From positions 2,761,363 through 2,825,362 of the forward strand of contig NZ_CP036349.1 of NCBI RefSeq assembly GCF_007753265.1: a DNA stretch of 64,000 nt, written 5' to 3'. Origin of the DNA: Botrimarina mediterranea. GTDB lineage: Bacteria > Planctomycetota > Planctomycetia > Pirellulales > Lacipirellulaceae. Of this stretch, positions 1 through 7,623 are shown one piece after another. Every line of letters starts with the position of its first letter. Within the stretch, counting starts at the first letter, position 1. The notes under the pieces are model-generated. The model did no database searches. It saw only the letters and a program-made list of their open reading frames with translations, and had not been told where the DNA came from. A program made the position numbers and the translations under genes.

Positions 1-336
1 GATTAGACGCTCGAAGCTCTCCTCGGAAGCATCCAGCAAATCGGCGCGCACGTCCGGGGCGACGCCGGCGTTGTTCACCAACGCGTCGAGACGACCGAAG
101 CGTTCAAACACTTCGTCCACCATCCGCTGGCGATCATCGGCCGAGGCGATGTCGGCACGGCAGTACAGCACCTCGGCGCCCTGCGCCGTCAGCTGGTCGA
201 GCGCGTCTTGCACGTCCTCCGCGGGGCGGCGGCCGTTGACGGCGACGTCGAAGCCCGACTGCGCGAGCCGCAAGGCGACCCCGAGGCCGATGCCCCGGGT
301 GCCGCCGGTAACCAGCGCCGCTTTCTTGCCAGCCAT
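1..336 (-). CDS. short-chain dehydrogenase/reductase, partial (C-terminus beyond window)
   Basis: The visible 112 residues are the N-terminal half of a classical SDR. The cofactor motif TGGTRGIG lies near residue 10 and is followed by a Rossmann pattern. A conserved GRRP after the second strand would fit NADP preference, and NNAG lies near residue 90. The catalytic Ser-Tyr-Lys residues are off the window. Its ATG is only five bases after the stop of the GH88-like gene, so the two are probably one operon. SDRs beside GH88 enzymes often act on keto-sugars released from unsaturated uronides, as KduD does, but many such genes are annotated 3-ketoacyl-ACP reductase. The substrate is therefore an inference. 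No signal peptide is seen, so it should be cytoplasmic. Confidence 0.88.
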   Translation of the reverse strand, partial: MAGKKAALVTGGTRGIGLGVALRLAQSGFDVAVNGRRPAEDVQDALDQLTAQGAEVLYCRADIASADDRQRMVDEVFERFGRLDALVNNAGVAPDVRADLLDASEESFERLI

Positions 337-341
337 CGCTG

Positions 342-1730
342 TTAGCTCGCTGTGGGACCGAAGAACGTGTAGTAGGGCTCGCCCTTCGCTAGCCGCTGAA
401 CGTATAGAGCGAGTTCGCGGGCGTGGTAGTCGCCCCACATGCTCGACTCACCGCACGGGACCGACTGGCCCGCCGGGATGTGGTCCCAGCTGTTGGGGCG
501 GTGGTAGACCGAGTGCAGGATCAAGCCCTGGTGGCTGTCATCGGTCGAGAGGTACGCGGGGCTCAAAAGCGTGTCGAGCACTGTGAGCCCCGCCTGACGA
601 TAACGCCCGCCGGCCTCGCCGTCGCCGCGCGATTCTAGGTAGCGACCCAACCGCAACAAGCCCTGGGCGCCGATTGCGGCGGCGGAGCTATCGACCGGCT
701 CGTGGGCGTTGAACGGCTCGGCGGGGCGGTCGAGATAGTCGCCCAACAGCGCGAGGCCCGGCGCGCCGGTGTCCCAATAGGGGATGCCGCAAGTCGGCGT
801 GTGTTCGATGTAGAAGTCGCAAGTCGCCTGCGCCGCCTTGAGGAACACGGCCTCGACGGCATCACGACCTCCGAACGGCTCGAACTCGGCGTCGTCGAGC
901 GTGGCGAGCCACTCGAGTTCCTCCGGGAAGCCGACCATCGCCCACGACAGACCGCGGGTCCAGGTGCTGAATGCCGAGTAACCCTGCTGCGTCGAGGGGC
1001 AGCGGTACTCGCCGTTTTTCGTGTTGAAGACCGACTCGTGCGCCGCTCGGCCACGGACATCGTAGGCGTCGCGGCCGTCGCCGTACCAAAGGTTGTAGCG
1101 CGCCGTCGCCTTGGCGTGGTCGATCAACCGGCCGAGCAGGCTGATCTTTTCATCCCGTTCGCCCAAGAGAGCGTGGCCCAACTGATGCGACACAGCGAGC
1201 GCCCGACACGAACGGATCGTATCGACGAACAGCGACTGCGGGCCGTTGAACGAGTAGATGTAACCGCCGCCGTCGATGGTCGGCGACCACCGCGCCGCCT
1301 GCACCGCGCCGGTCACTTTGAGGGCCAGCTCGCAGAACCGCCGCAGCCAGGCGTCCTCCGGCAGTCGGCCTTCGCGTTGCAGCCGCCAGATCGCGCCGTA
1401 GGTGCTGACATTGTTGAACCCGTGGTCGTGAACGCCGACGTGCGTCAGGTGCGGCGCCATGGCGTCGACCGTGCGGTCGATTCCCAGCTGCAAGAAGCGT
1501 TCGTCGCCCGTCGCGTCGAACTGCAGCAGCGCGGCGCCATACTGAAAGCCCTGCGTCCACTCGGTCCAGCCGCGCGCCGTGTAGCGGCCCTCGACCGTGA
1601 ACACCGGCGAAGGCGATCCCGGTGGCAGCGAAGCCTCGATCGCGTCGATCTTCGCGGCGGAGGCCGACCACAACCGGTCGAGCTTAGGGAGCAAATCACT
1701 CGGCGTGATCTGCCAGTTGATCTGAATCAT
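342..1730 (-). CDS. GH88-like unsaturated glucuronyl hydrolase
   Basis: This 462-residue protein has the (alpha/alpha)6-barrel character of family GH88 (and the related GH105), which hydrate the 4,5-double bond of oligosaccharides made by polysaccharide lyases and so release unsaturated uronic acids. The HDHGF motif (Asp102) and the FVDTIRS motif (Asp170) match the positions of the two catalytic aspartates in characterised unsaturated glucuronyl hydrolases. A long conserved block around residues 235-275 (NTKNGEYRCPSTQQGYSAF) is typical of the family. No signal peptide is present, so it acts in the cytoplasm on imported oligosaccharides. It probably forms an operon with the SDR gene that follows it. 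The exact glycan is unknown. Confidence 0.85.
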   Translation of the reverse strand: MIQINWQITPSDLLPKLDRLWSASAAKIDAIEASLPPGSPSPVFTVEGRYTARGWTEWTQGFQYGAALLQFDATGDERFLQLGIDRTVDAMAPHLTHVGVHDHGFNNVSTYGAIWRLQREGRLPEDAWLRRFCELALKVTGAVQAARWSPTIDGGGYIYSFNGPQSLFVDTIRSCRALAVSHQLGHALLGERDEKISLLGRLIDHAKATARYNLWYGDGRDAYDVRGRAAHESVFNTKNGEYRCPSTQQGYSAFSTWTRGLSWAMVGFPEELEWLATLDDAEFEPFGGRDAVEAVFLKAAQATCDFYIEHTPTCGIPYWDTGAPGLALLGDYLDRPAEPFNAHEPVDSSAAAIGAQGLLRLGRYLESRGDGEAGGRYRQAGLTVLDTLLSPAYLSTDDSHQGLILHSVYHRPNSWDHIPAGQSVPCGESSMWGDYHARELALYVQRLAKGEPYYTFFGPTAS

Positions 1731-1925
1731 GACGAACGGACGCCCAATGAGTCGCTACGAGGAGGCTGACCACGGCGAGGCGGGCACAGCAAAGCTCTAT
1801 AAAGCGACCATCGTAGGCGCCGATCCGCCTTGCATCCAGGCTGTGGCAGGCCCCGTCTTCAGAAACACCGAGGATTACGCGAAATCGGACAGCGATTGCG
1901 GGCGACGCCAGGTCCCTTCAACTTC

Positions 1926-3590
1926 TCAGTGGTGGAACGACGCTGTCTTTTCCGTGTCGTTCTCATCCTCGTCGGGCTCGGCGGGCATCTCGAGGTCGAG
2001 AAGCTCGATCGTCGCCGTGTGGCCGACCTCGGGCGAAGCGCCGCCGATCGCCAGCAGGCCGCCGTCGTGCGCGGGGACCAGCTGGTGGAAGAACCGCTTC
2101 GTGGCGAATTTGTCGACCTTCTCCCAGCTCTGCCGATCCTCACTCAAACGATAGAGCACGCCCGCCATGCCGCCGGCGTAGAGCTCGCCGTCGAGGTTCC
2201 AAGCGGCGAGGCCAAAGCCATGAAAGGCCCGACCGGGAAACTCGGGGCCTTCGCTCCACTCGCTCTTGGCGGGATCGAACAGAAAGACTTGCTTCGACAT
2301 CCCTTGTTCATCCGTCATCCCGCAGAGGGCGACGACCTTGCCATCGATCTGGCTGACGGCCAACGCGCGACGCTTGAACGGCGGCTCGGGGACTTCGCGC
2401 CACCCGGCCGACGGGTCGGCGAGGTCAATCGCCACGGCGCCCGCCTGCCACTCCCCAGAGCTGTCGCCGCTGAGCTTCCAACCGCCGACAACATACAACG
2501 TGTCGCCAACCACGACCGCGTTGTGCGACGAACGTGGCTGCGGGAGGGGCGCGAGTTCAGTCCAGTCCTTCGACTTCGGGTCGTAGCTCGCAAAGCTATC
2601 GACCGAGTGCATGTCTTCGTCTTCGCCCGCAGCGTTGCGCGCGTCGAGACCGCCGATGCGATAAACCTTGCCGCCGTGGGCGACCACCGCGAGGCCCTGC
2701 AGCCCGGGACCCGACGCCAGCTCTTCCCAACCGCCTTCGCCGTCGAGGCGGATGCGGCGGAAGTGATTCGATAGGTTGTCGCGTGAGTGGTCGTGCGCCT
2801 GACCGGTGTGGCCGCCGTAAACGTACAGCCAGCCGTCCGCAACAGCGGCGCCGAAGCTCGACACGGCCTCCGGCAGCGACTCGAGCGCGCCGACCTTGGC
2901 GGCGGCTTCCTTCGAGTAGTTGAAGGTCGCGGTGAGGATGTTCGTGGCCGACGTGAAAGCTTGGCCGTCGAGGTCGCCCTTCGCTTCCTTGTCGTTGTAC
3001 ATCACCATGACGCCATTGAGGCCGTCGTGGACGGCGTCCATCGCGAACTCGGCGACGCCCTCTTCGCTGGCCGTAGCATTGACGCTCTTCTCGCCTTCCT
3101 CGTTAGATAGCGTCGCCTTCGCGCCGGCCAGCGGCTCGCCATTGAGCAGCACCGTCACCACCAGCTTGTCGCCCTCGACCTTCAACAGCGCCTGCAGCGC
3201 GACGTCTTCCGCCGGCTCTTGCGGCCACGTCGCCGGGTTCTCCGCCGGGAAGAGCTGCGCGTAGTAGTTCAGCTTCGAGCCGTGATAGACGCCGTAGACG
3301 ACCTGCGACGTGACACGACCGCGGGGCTCGATCGGGTCCTCACCCTCAAGGCCGATGAACCCGTCCTCCTCAACCGTCTCCACGGCGAGCTTCTTGGCCG
3401 GCGCGTCGATAGCCGACTGCCACAGCTCAGCGGCGCCGATCGATTCGGGCAGGTGGTACTCGGTGTCCGCAAGGCCTTCCCCGAAGTGCATCCGCGGATA
3501 GGCCTCGTCGCTGATCGACAGCCAAGGGAAGTGGGCGAGCGACAGAGTCGGGGCAGCAAGCAGGGCTACGAGAGCGAGCAAACGGTTCAT
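1926..3590 (-). CDS. secreted DUF4198-like domain fused to Kelch beta-propeller
   Basis: I start at the internal ATG because MNRLLALVALLAAPTLSLA is a clear signal peptide. A longer frame adds 12 residues before it. The mature protein (554 residues before cleavage) would begin HFPWLS; an N-terminal histidine right after signal cleavage is typical of DUF4198 (nickel-uptake-like) proteins and could bind metal. Residues of about 20-230 form the DUF4198-like part. Residues of about 240-550 hold repeated Kelch blades with GG-containing motifs (GGHTG, GGLDAR, GGWKL, GGMAGV) and W/Y at the blade ends. The role is unknown; periplasmic metal or carbohydrate binding is an inference. It stands alone on the minus strand upstream of the GH88 gene, with about 195 bp between them. 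Confidence 0.75.
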   Translation of the reverse strand: MNRLLALVALLAAPTLSLAHFPWLSISDEAYPRMHFGEGLADTEYHLPESIGAAELWQSAIDAPAKKLAVETVEEDGFIGLEGEDPIEPRGRVTSQVVYGVYHGSKLNYYAQLFPAENPATWPQEPAEDVALQALLKVEGDKLVVTVLLNGEPLAGAKATLSNEEGEKSVNATASEEGVAEFAMDAVHDGLNGVMVMYNDKEAKGDLDGQAFTSATNILTATFNYSKEAAAKVGALESLPEAVSSFGAAVADGWLYVYGGHTGQAHDHSRDNLSNHFRRIRLDGEGGWEELASGPGLQGLAVVAHGGKVYRIGGLDARNAAGEDEDMHSVDSFASYDPKSKDWTELAPLPQPRSSHNAVVVGDTLYVVGGWKLSGDSSGEWQAGAVAIDLADPSAGWREVPEPPFKRRALAVSQIDGKVVALCGMTDEQGMSKQVFLFDPAKSEWSEGPEFPGRAFHGFGLAAWNLDGELYAGGMAGVLYRLSEDRQSWEKVDKFATKRFFHQLVPAHDGGLLAIGGASPEVGHTATIELLDLEMPAEPDEDENDTEKTASFHH

Positions 3591-3647
3591 CGGAATCGGT
3601 CTCGAGAAAGACGGTTGGGAACTCAATAGTTCGGGGGGGCGCAGATA

Positions 3648-4601
3648 CTACAACGCCTCGACGACCTCATCGCCCGCCCGCGTCACCAACGCGCGGCGGA
3701 CATTGACGTCAGTGTCAGTAGGTACAAACCGGACAGACCCATCCAGCATCGCGAACTGAACGCCACCGGCGTGATCGCTGCGGAAAGTTCGGTGTGAATC
3801 CGAAGGGTAGCGAGTCTTGTTGTTGTTGAACAATCCATACAGGGCTTCCCGATCGCCGGGGGTAAAGATATCGGGTTCTCCCGGCGGCGCTTCTGGGGGA
3901 GTGCTCATGTGACCCCATGCATGCAACCAATAACCCTTCGCCCACGCAAAGCCGTGCTCGTTGTAGCTGTCGATGGAAGGAATCCGCTCTTTAGATTCAA
4001 AGGCGTAGTTGATCTCACCGATCAAGAAAGTTTTGGAAGAGCCGTCGGTTATATCCTTGAATCCTAGACTGTAGGGCTTACCAGGCGTCACGCGCGCGAA
4101 GGCGCCATCGGGATTGCCGCCGGCGCCAAAATACGTCCGCGTTGAAATTAGATAGCTGCCGTAGCCGAAGGCTGGAGCCGTCCCCACAGGACCTAGCACC
4201 GGCGGGCGCATCGAGGGACACAGGTAGGTCTCCACCACGGCGGTCGTTATCGGCGCGTTGGCCGGCGCGGAGAGGAGCTGACTCACATCGTACGTGTCGT
4301 AAAGGCTGCCCTCTTCCAGATAGGGTAAGAGCACAATCAAGGCGCCGCCGTGGTCTTCGGTCGCACCGAAATCACCGGCCTTCGGTGGCGGCAAGTGGCG
4401 ATTCGTATCGAAAAAGTTTTGCGTCGCGAGGCCGACCTGTTTGAGGTTGACGCGGCAGCTGCACCGCCGTGCCGCCTCTCGCGCCGCTTGAACCGCGGGC
4501 AAGAGCAGCGCGATCAAGATCCCGATGATGGCGATCACGACCAAGAGCTCCACGAGCGTGAAGCCTGCGGCCGCGCGATCAGTTGCTGGTTTCCGTTCCA
4601 T
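3648..4601 (-). CDS. DUF1559 family prepilin-like protein
   Basis: The N-terminus carries the type IV prepilin/pseudopilin signature [23 protein letters not shown] followed by [11 protein letters not shown], the hallmark of planctomycete DUF1559 proteins. The hydrophobic helix would be processed at Gly-Phe by a prepilin peptidase. The rest is a DUF1559/SBP_bac_10-like globular domain ending with the typical motif FAMLDGSVRFV about 30 residues from the C-terminus. I start at MERKPATD (317 residues); an upstream ATG would add seven residues, and neither has a strong ribosome site. The gene lies just downstream of a dockerin/PEP-CTERM gene on the same strand, a pairing that recurs at 15.3-18.6 kb. 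The function of DUF1559 proteins is not established; a role in cell-surface architecture is commonly supposed. Confidence 0.92.
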   Translation of the reverse strand: MERKPATDRAAAGFTLVELLVVIAIIGILIALLLPAVQAAREAARRCSCRVNLKQVGLATQNFFDTNRHLPPPKAGDFGATEDHGGALIVLLPYLEEGSLYDTYDVSQLLSAPANAPITTAVVETYLCPSMRPPVLGPVGTAPAFGYGSYLISTRTYFGAGGNPDGAFARVTPGKPYSLGFKDITDGSSKTFLIGEINYAFESKERIPSIDSYNEHGFAWAKGYWLHAWGHMSTPPEAPPGEPDIFTPGDREALYGLFNNNKTRYPSDSHRTFRSDHAGGVQFAMLDGSVRFVPTDTDVNVRRALVTRAGDEVVEAL

Positions 4602-4629
4602 CGTTATCAATTGAGGATACAAGTCGAGG

Positions 4630-5859
4630 TTATGCCGTACGAGGGCGGCGTAGCAGCGACAAATTGGCCAGCGCCAGGATGGCGGTCAGGCAGGCTGTTG
4701 GCTCGGGGACCGCCAGCACTGGCGAACCAGCGAAGGCGTCGCGCCAGACCGAGTAGTCCGCGGCGTCGATGAATCCGTCGCCATTGCCATCGGCGCCCGT
4801 GCTAGGGGTAACGGTTGAGCCGTAAGCTTGCGACCAAACGTCGTAGTCCGCTTGTTCAACGAAGCCGTTGCCGTCGTAGTCGCCGGGGATCGCCAGCAGC
4901 GAGTATTCGATCGCCAGTGAGGCGAACAATTGCCCCGAGGCGCCTTCTCGCATCCGCCACTCGGGATAGGCGCCTCCCGACTGCCCCATGACGCCGGTTC
5001 TGTGCATCGACGAAAGCATGAAACCGATCGATCCATCGGAGAGCGACTCTTGTACATACTGTGCGACTCCCGGCAACGAGAGGTCGAGCTCAAACGTAAA
5101 GTTGATGTTGCCCGCCAGGACCGATCCGACAGCGGCGGCGGTCTTACCGATCGCCCAGGGGGCTGCGGTGAACGGGTCGGTTTGCTCCGTAGGCGACGTG
5201 GCGCTGAACCCACCGGTGTAGCTGTTGGAAACGTCGATGTACTGACCTTCACCATCGCCAGCAATGGGGTAGGCGATGTAAGAGCCGCCCTCGCCTGAGT
5301 ACGGCTCACTCGCTTCGCTGTAGAGCAAATCGCCTGACGCGTTCCCTAGATCGAATCCTTCGTAACCGTCGCGGAAACCTACGCCGAACAGCTCAAAGGG
5401 TTTCTGAGAACTGACGTTTCCACTCTGAGCTTCGGTCAGAAGATCGATGTGCGAAAGCGGCTGATCGGTGTAAAGCAGATCACCCGACGAGAGGGGAGCT
5501 CGCCTGGCCCAAGCCGTCACTTTCACCGATTCGATGCGGTATCGCGTCGGGTCGTTAGCCGGCGCGATCTGATCGGAAGTTTGAAAGGCCATTAGGGCCA
5601 TCCCCAATCGCGACGCCCCTGTTGCATTCCCCCTCACGAACTGGTTCGTTTCCGGGTCGATCGACAAATCGGTAAATGTGGGGCTTTGGAACCGTGACCC
5701 TGAGCCACTGTCATTGTTGGTGTAGACCCATGCATCGATGTCGGCGCCGCCGGTCCATGTCTCCGTCGTCTCCCCGCAGCACACTGCCGCGGGGAGAGCG
5801 ATGGCGTTGAGCAAGAAGGCGGCAGCCGTCGTTTGGCGAATCATCCGTATCAGTTGCAT
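4630..5859 (-). CDS. secreted dockerin-like PEP-CTERM protein
   Basis: A signal peptide (MQLIRMIRQTTAAAFLLNAIALPAA) is followed by about 280 residues of unrecognised beta-rich sequence. Then come two calcium-loop repeats of dockerin type I form (DYDGNGFVEQADYDVW and DGNGDGFIDAADYSVW). The protein ends in a PEP-CTERM sorting tail: VPEPTA, a hydrophobic stretch and RRPR. PEP-CTERM tails are recognised by exosortase/archaeosortase-type enzymes, so the product should be exported and processed at the envelope. I chose the ATG nine bases after an AGAGGA site; a TTG six codons upstream is in frame but less likely. It is followed within 30 bases by the DUF1559 gene and is probably co-transcribed. The ligand or role is unknown. 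Confidence 0.85.
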   Translation of the reverse strand: MQLIRMIRQTTAAAFLLNAIALPAAVCCGETTETWTGGADIDAWVYTNNDSGSGSRFQSPTFTDLSIDPETNQFVRGNATGASRLGMALMAFQTSDQIAPANDPTRYRIESVKVTAWARRAPLSSGDLLYTDQPLSHIDLLTEAQSGNVSSQKPFELFGVGFRDGYEGFDLGNASGDLLYSEASEPYSGEGGSYIAYPIAGDGEGQYIDVSNSYTGGFSATSPTEQTDPFTAAPWAIGKTAAAVGSVLAGNINFTFELDLSLPGVAQYVQESLSDGSIGFMLSSMHRTGVMGQSGGAYPEWRMREGASGQLFASLAIEYSLLAIPGDYDGNGFVEQADYDVWSQAYGSTVTPSTGADGNGDGFIDAADYSVWRDAFAGSPVLAVPEPTACLTAILALANLSLLRRPRTA

Positions 5860-5898
5860 TAGGTAGATCCTCTTCAAGACGTTGCCCGAGGCAAACCC

Positions 5899-6576
5899 TT
5901 ACGATCGGCGCTGCATCGCGACGCCAGCGATGGCTGCCAGGGCGATCACCGCCGAGGTCGGCTCGGGGGTGTGGACGGCGGTGTCAGCGGCATAGCCATC
6001 AGCCGACCAAGCAGCGTCAACGACGAAGAGGCCCATCGACGTGTGTCCGGGCTCAGCCGTAACCATGAACGACGGCGTGACAACCGGGCCGGGGATCTCG
6101 TACTTGACGAAGAATTGACCGGCGCCCATCGCGTTCCCGTCGTCGAGCCTCATCACTTGCAGCGACGGCGAGACGCCATCAATGGGGCCGAACGTAACGT
6201 CGTTCGACCAACCGCCGAACAGCGTAACGCCCTGGACGATAACCGTCGTGAAGCCGTCGGGGCCGACGCCGGGGGCGGTGAAGGTCACTTCTTCCGACAT
6301 CGATCCACCCGCTGCGTAGTAGTTGCCCGAACCAGAGACGTGGACTTCGCCATTGGTCGTAATGAAACTGCCGCTGTGCGTGCCGACATCGGGCGTTGTG
6401 TCCTCAATGACGCCGTCGAGGTTTTCATTCCATGTGTCCCAACCGACGTAGGTCGTGTCCGCATCGCCGCGGAACGACGGCTCGAACAAGCCGGTCGCGG
6501 TGTAGATGTCAAACGGAGCGGCCGTCGCCATGGCGGCGGTCGAGAGGGTCAGGGCGAGTGCGAGGTTGCGGAGCAT
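5899..6576 (-). CDS. secreted PEP-CTERM protein, unknown function
   Basis: A 225-residue protein starting MLRNLALALTLSTAAMATAA, a clean signal peptide. An AAAGGA ribosome site lies about 12 bases upstream; a longer frame of 44 more residues has no such support. The body is glycine/threonine-rich and beta-like (for example VSGSGNYYAAGGSMSEEVTF) with no domain I can name. The C-terminus is HTPEPTSAVIALAAIAGVAMQRRS, a PEP-CTERM tail without dockerin repeats. It lies upstream of the dockerin/PEP-CTERM and DUF1559 genes on the same strand, about 40 bases from the next start, so it probably belongs to the same unit. Confidence 0.82.
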   Translation of the reverse strand: MLRNLALALTLSTAAMATAAPFDIYTATGLFEPSFRGDADTTYVGWDTWNENLDGVIEDTTPDVGTHSGSFITTNGEVHVSGSGNYYAAGGSMSEEVTFTAPGVGPDGFTTVIVQGVTLFGGWSNDVTFGPIDGVSPSLQVMRLDDGNAMGAGQFFVKYEIPGPVVTPSFMVTAEPGHTSMGLFVVDAAWSADGYAADTAVHTPEPTSAVIALAAIAGVAMQRRS

Positions 6577-6868
6577 GAGGTCGAATTTTCCTTTTTCCAC
6601 GTTGTCGTGGCTTGCTACTTGGTGAACTCCGCCGCGGGCGCGACGGCATGGTGGGAACGATTGGGTTGGCCGACGCAACGGCGTCGCCAATCCGCCGAAA
6701 GGGGTCACGATCAGGCGATCGTGTGTGCTGGGCCTCCTACTGGTCTCGCATGGCGGAACGGGTCAGGGCGACACCCGCGGTTGGGTGGCGGCGACGACTC
6801 CCGTTGGCTGGCGATGACCGTGTCGCGCCTCGCAAGAGAGGAGGGCGACGGCCTGGCTGGCGGCGGGT

Positions 6869-6890
6869 GGTGGTTCTTAGGAGAACCACC
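6869..6890. promoter_or_regulatory. perfect 9-bp hairpin upstream of hemP
   Basis: GGTGGTTCT and AGAACCACC pair perfectly around a four-base TAGG loop. It sits ten bases before the Fur-like palindrome. It has no U-run, so a classical terminator is unlikely. It could be part of an untranslated leader or a second operator. Confidence 0.4.
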
Positions 6891-6900
6891 GAATTGTTGT

Positions 6901-6915
6901 TGCGACTGAGTCGCA
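6901..6915. promoter_or_regulatory. candidate Fur-family operator (7-1-7 palindrome) upstream of hemP
   Basis: TGCGACTGAGTCGCA is a perfect 7-1-7 inverted repeat. Known Fur boxes have the same architecture (for example TGAGAATCATTCTCA), and the outer TG, the GA at positions 4-5 and their complements agree. HemP genes are classic iron-regulated targets. The start of hemP lies 115 bases downstream. Operator function is inferred from shape and context only. Confidence 0.5.
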
Positions 6916-7029
6916 GGAGCGGTAGTTTAACCCCATCGGCATTTAAGACAAGTGCCCCTTCCAAAAAAGCTACCCAGCTCCACTCGCCCTCAAATACAGC
7001 CCCTCCCGCGATACCGGAGGGGCCGCGTC

Positions 7030-7233
7030 ATGGCTGAAACGCCGCTACCCGAGGACTCCACCGTCGGTTCGGTGCCCGTCCGCCCCGGGACCTGCCCCAC
7101 CTCCGCTCTGCTAGCGAGAAGCGTCCGCTCGGCCGACCTCTTCGGGGGGGCCAAGATGGTGCTGATCGAGCACGCCGGCGAGCAGTACCGGCTGATCGTC
7201 ACCAAGAACGACAAGCTCATCCTGCAGAAATAG
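7030..7233 (+). CDS. hemP: hemin uptake protein HemP
   Basis: A 67-residue protein whose second half (SADLFGGAKMVLIEH, then GEQYRLIVTKNDKLILQK) closely follows the small HemP family. HemP proteins accompany haem-uptake receptors and are induced by iron starvation; their biochemical role is not fully settled, and a regulatory role on hemin transport has been proposed. I chose the ATG with a strong GGAGGGG ribosome site eight bases upstream; an open frame extends 26 codons further but lacks such a site. No haem receptor, TonB or haem ABC gene is nearby, so it stands alone. A Fur-like palindrome lies 115 bases upstream. The protein is short and probably cytoplasmic. Confidence 0.85.
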   Translation: MAETPLPEDSTVGSVPVRPGTCPTSALLARSVRSADLFGGAKMVLIEHAGEQYRLIVTKNDKLILQK

Positions 7234-7623
7234 CCGTGGGAGGCGCGGCATGGGGTCTGTCCCGCCGTTCCCCTTCGGAGAGGTCGAGAGACGCTCCGCA
7301 TGGCGGCGAAGAAAGGGACCGGCGTCCGGCATGGTTCTGGACATGCGTGCAGATGTCCGTAGAGGGCCCTTCTGCCGCGTCCTGAGGCCGACCTCAGGGT
7401 TTACCCAGGCCCCACCACCGGAGGCCGTAGATGGCCTGCGAGGGGCTTACCTGAGGGCGCAGGCGATTTAATCCCCCAACAGGGGTCGTCGCGGGTCCGG
7501 TCGACGCAGAAATTGCGGTCTCGACTCCCCGAGCGGCGAATAAGATGGCGGACCCGCGCAAAAGTCTTGGGTGACTCTGGCTTACCCTCAAACCAGGACC
7601 GCGGTACCTACGAGGCGACGCCC
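7234..7623. other. intergenic region between hemP and the histidine kinase
   Basis: No gene is supported in these 390 bases. A hairpin CCTGAGG-CCGA-CCTCAGG lies at 7381-7398. It has no U-run, so it is at best an attenuator-like structure. A weak frame running to 7471 overlaps it but has no coding character. Confidence 0.5.

Larger units (their letters stand above)
6577..7029. other. intergenic region between divergent PEP-CTERM gene and hemP, with three hairpins
   Basis: No gene is supported in these 453 bases. Three structures can be seen: a GC-rich hairpin at 6663-6693 (GGGTTGGC paired with GCCAATCC through one wobble, continued by CGACG/CGTCG), a tight hairpin at 6869-6890, and a 15-bp palindrome at 6901-6915. 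Several short frames here are open only because of high GC. Confidence 0.6.

Noticed and set aside
702-1769. A 355-codon plus-strand frame opposite the GH88-like gene
   Set aside because: Shadow of a well-conserved hydrolase; translation is Arg/Val-rich without any domain.
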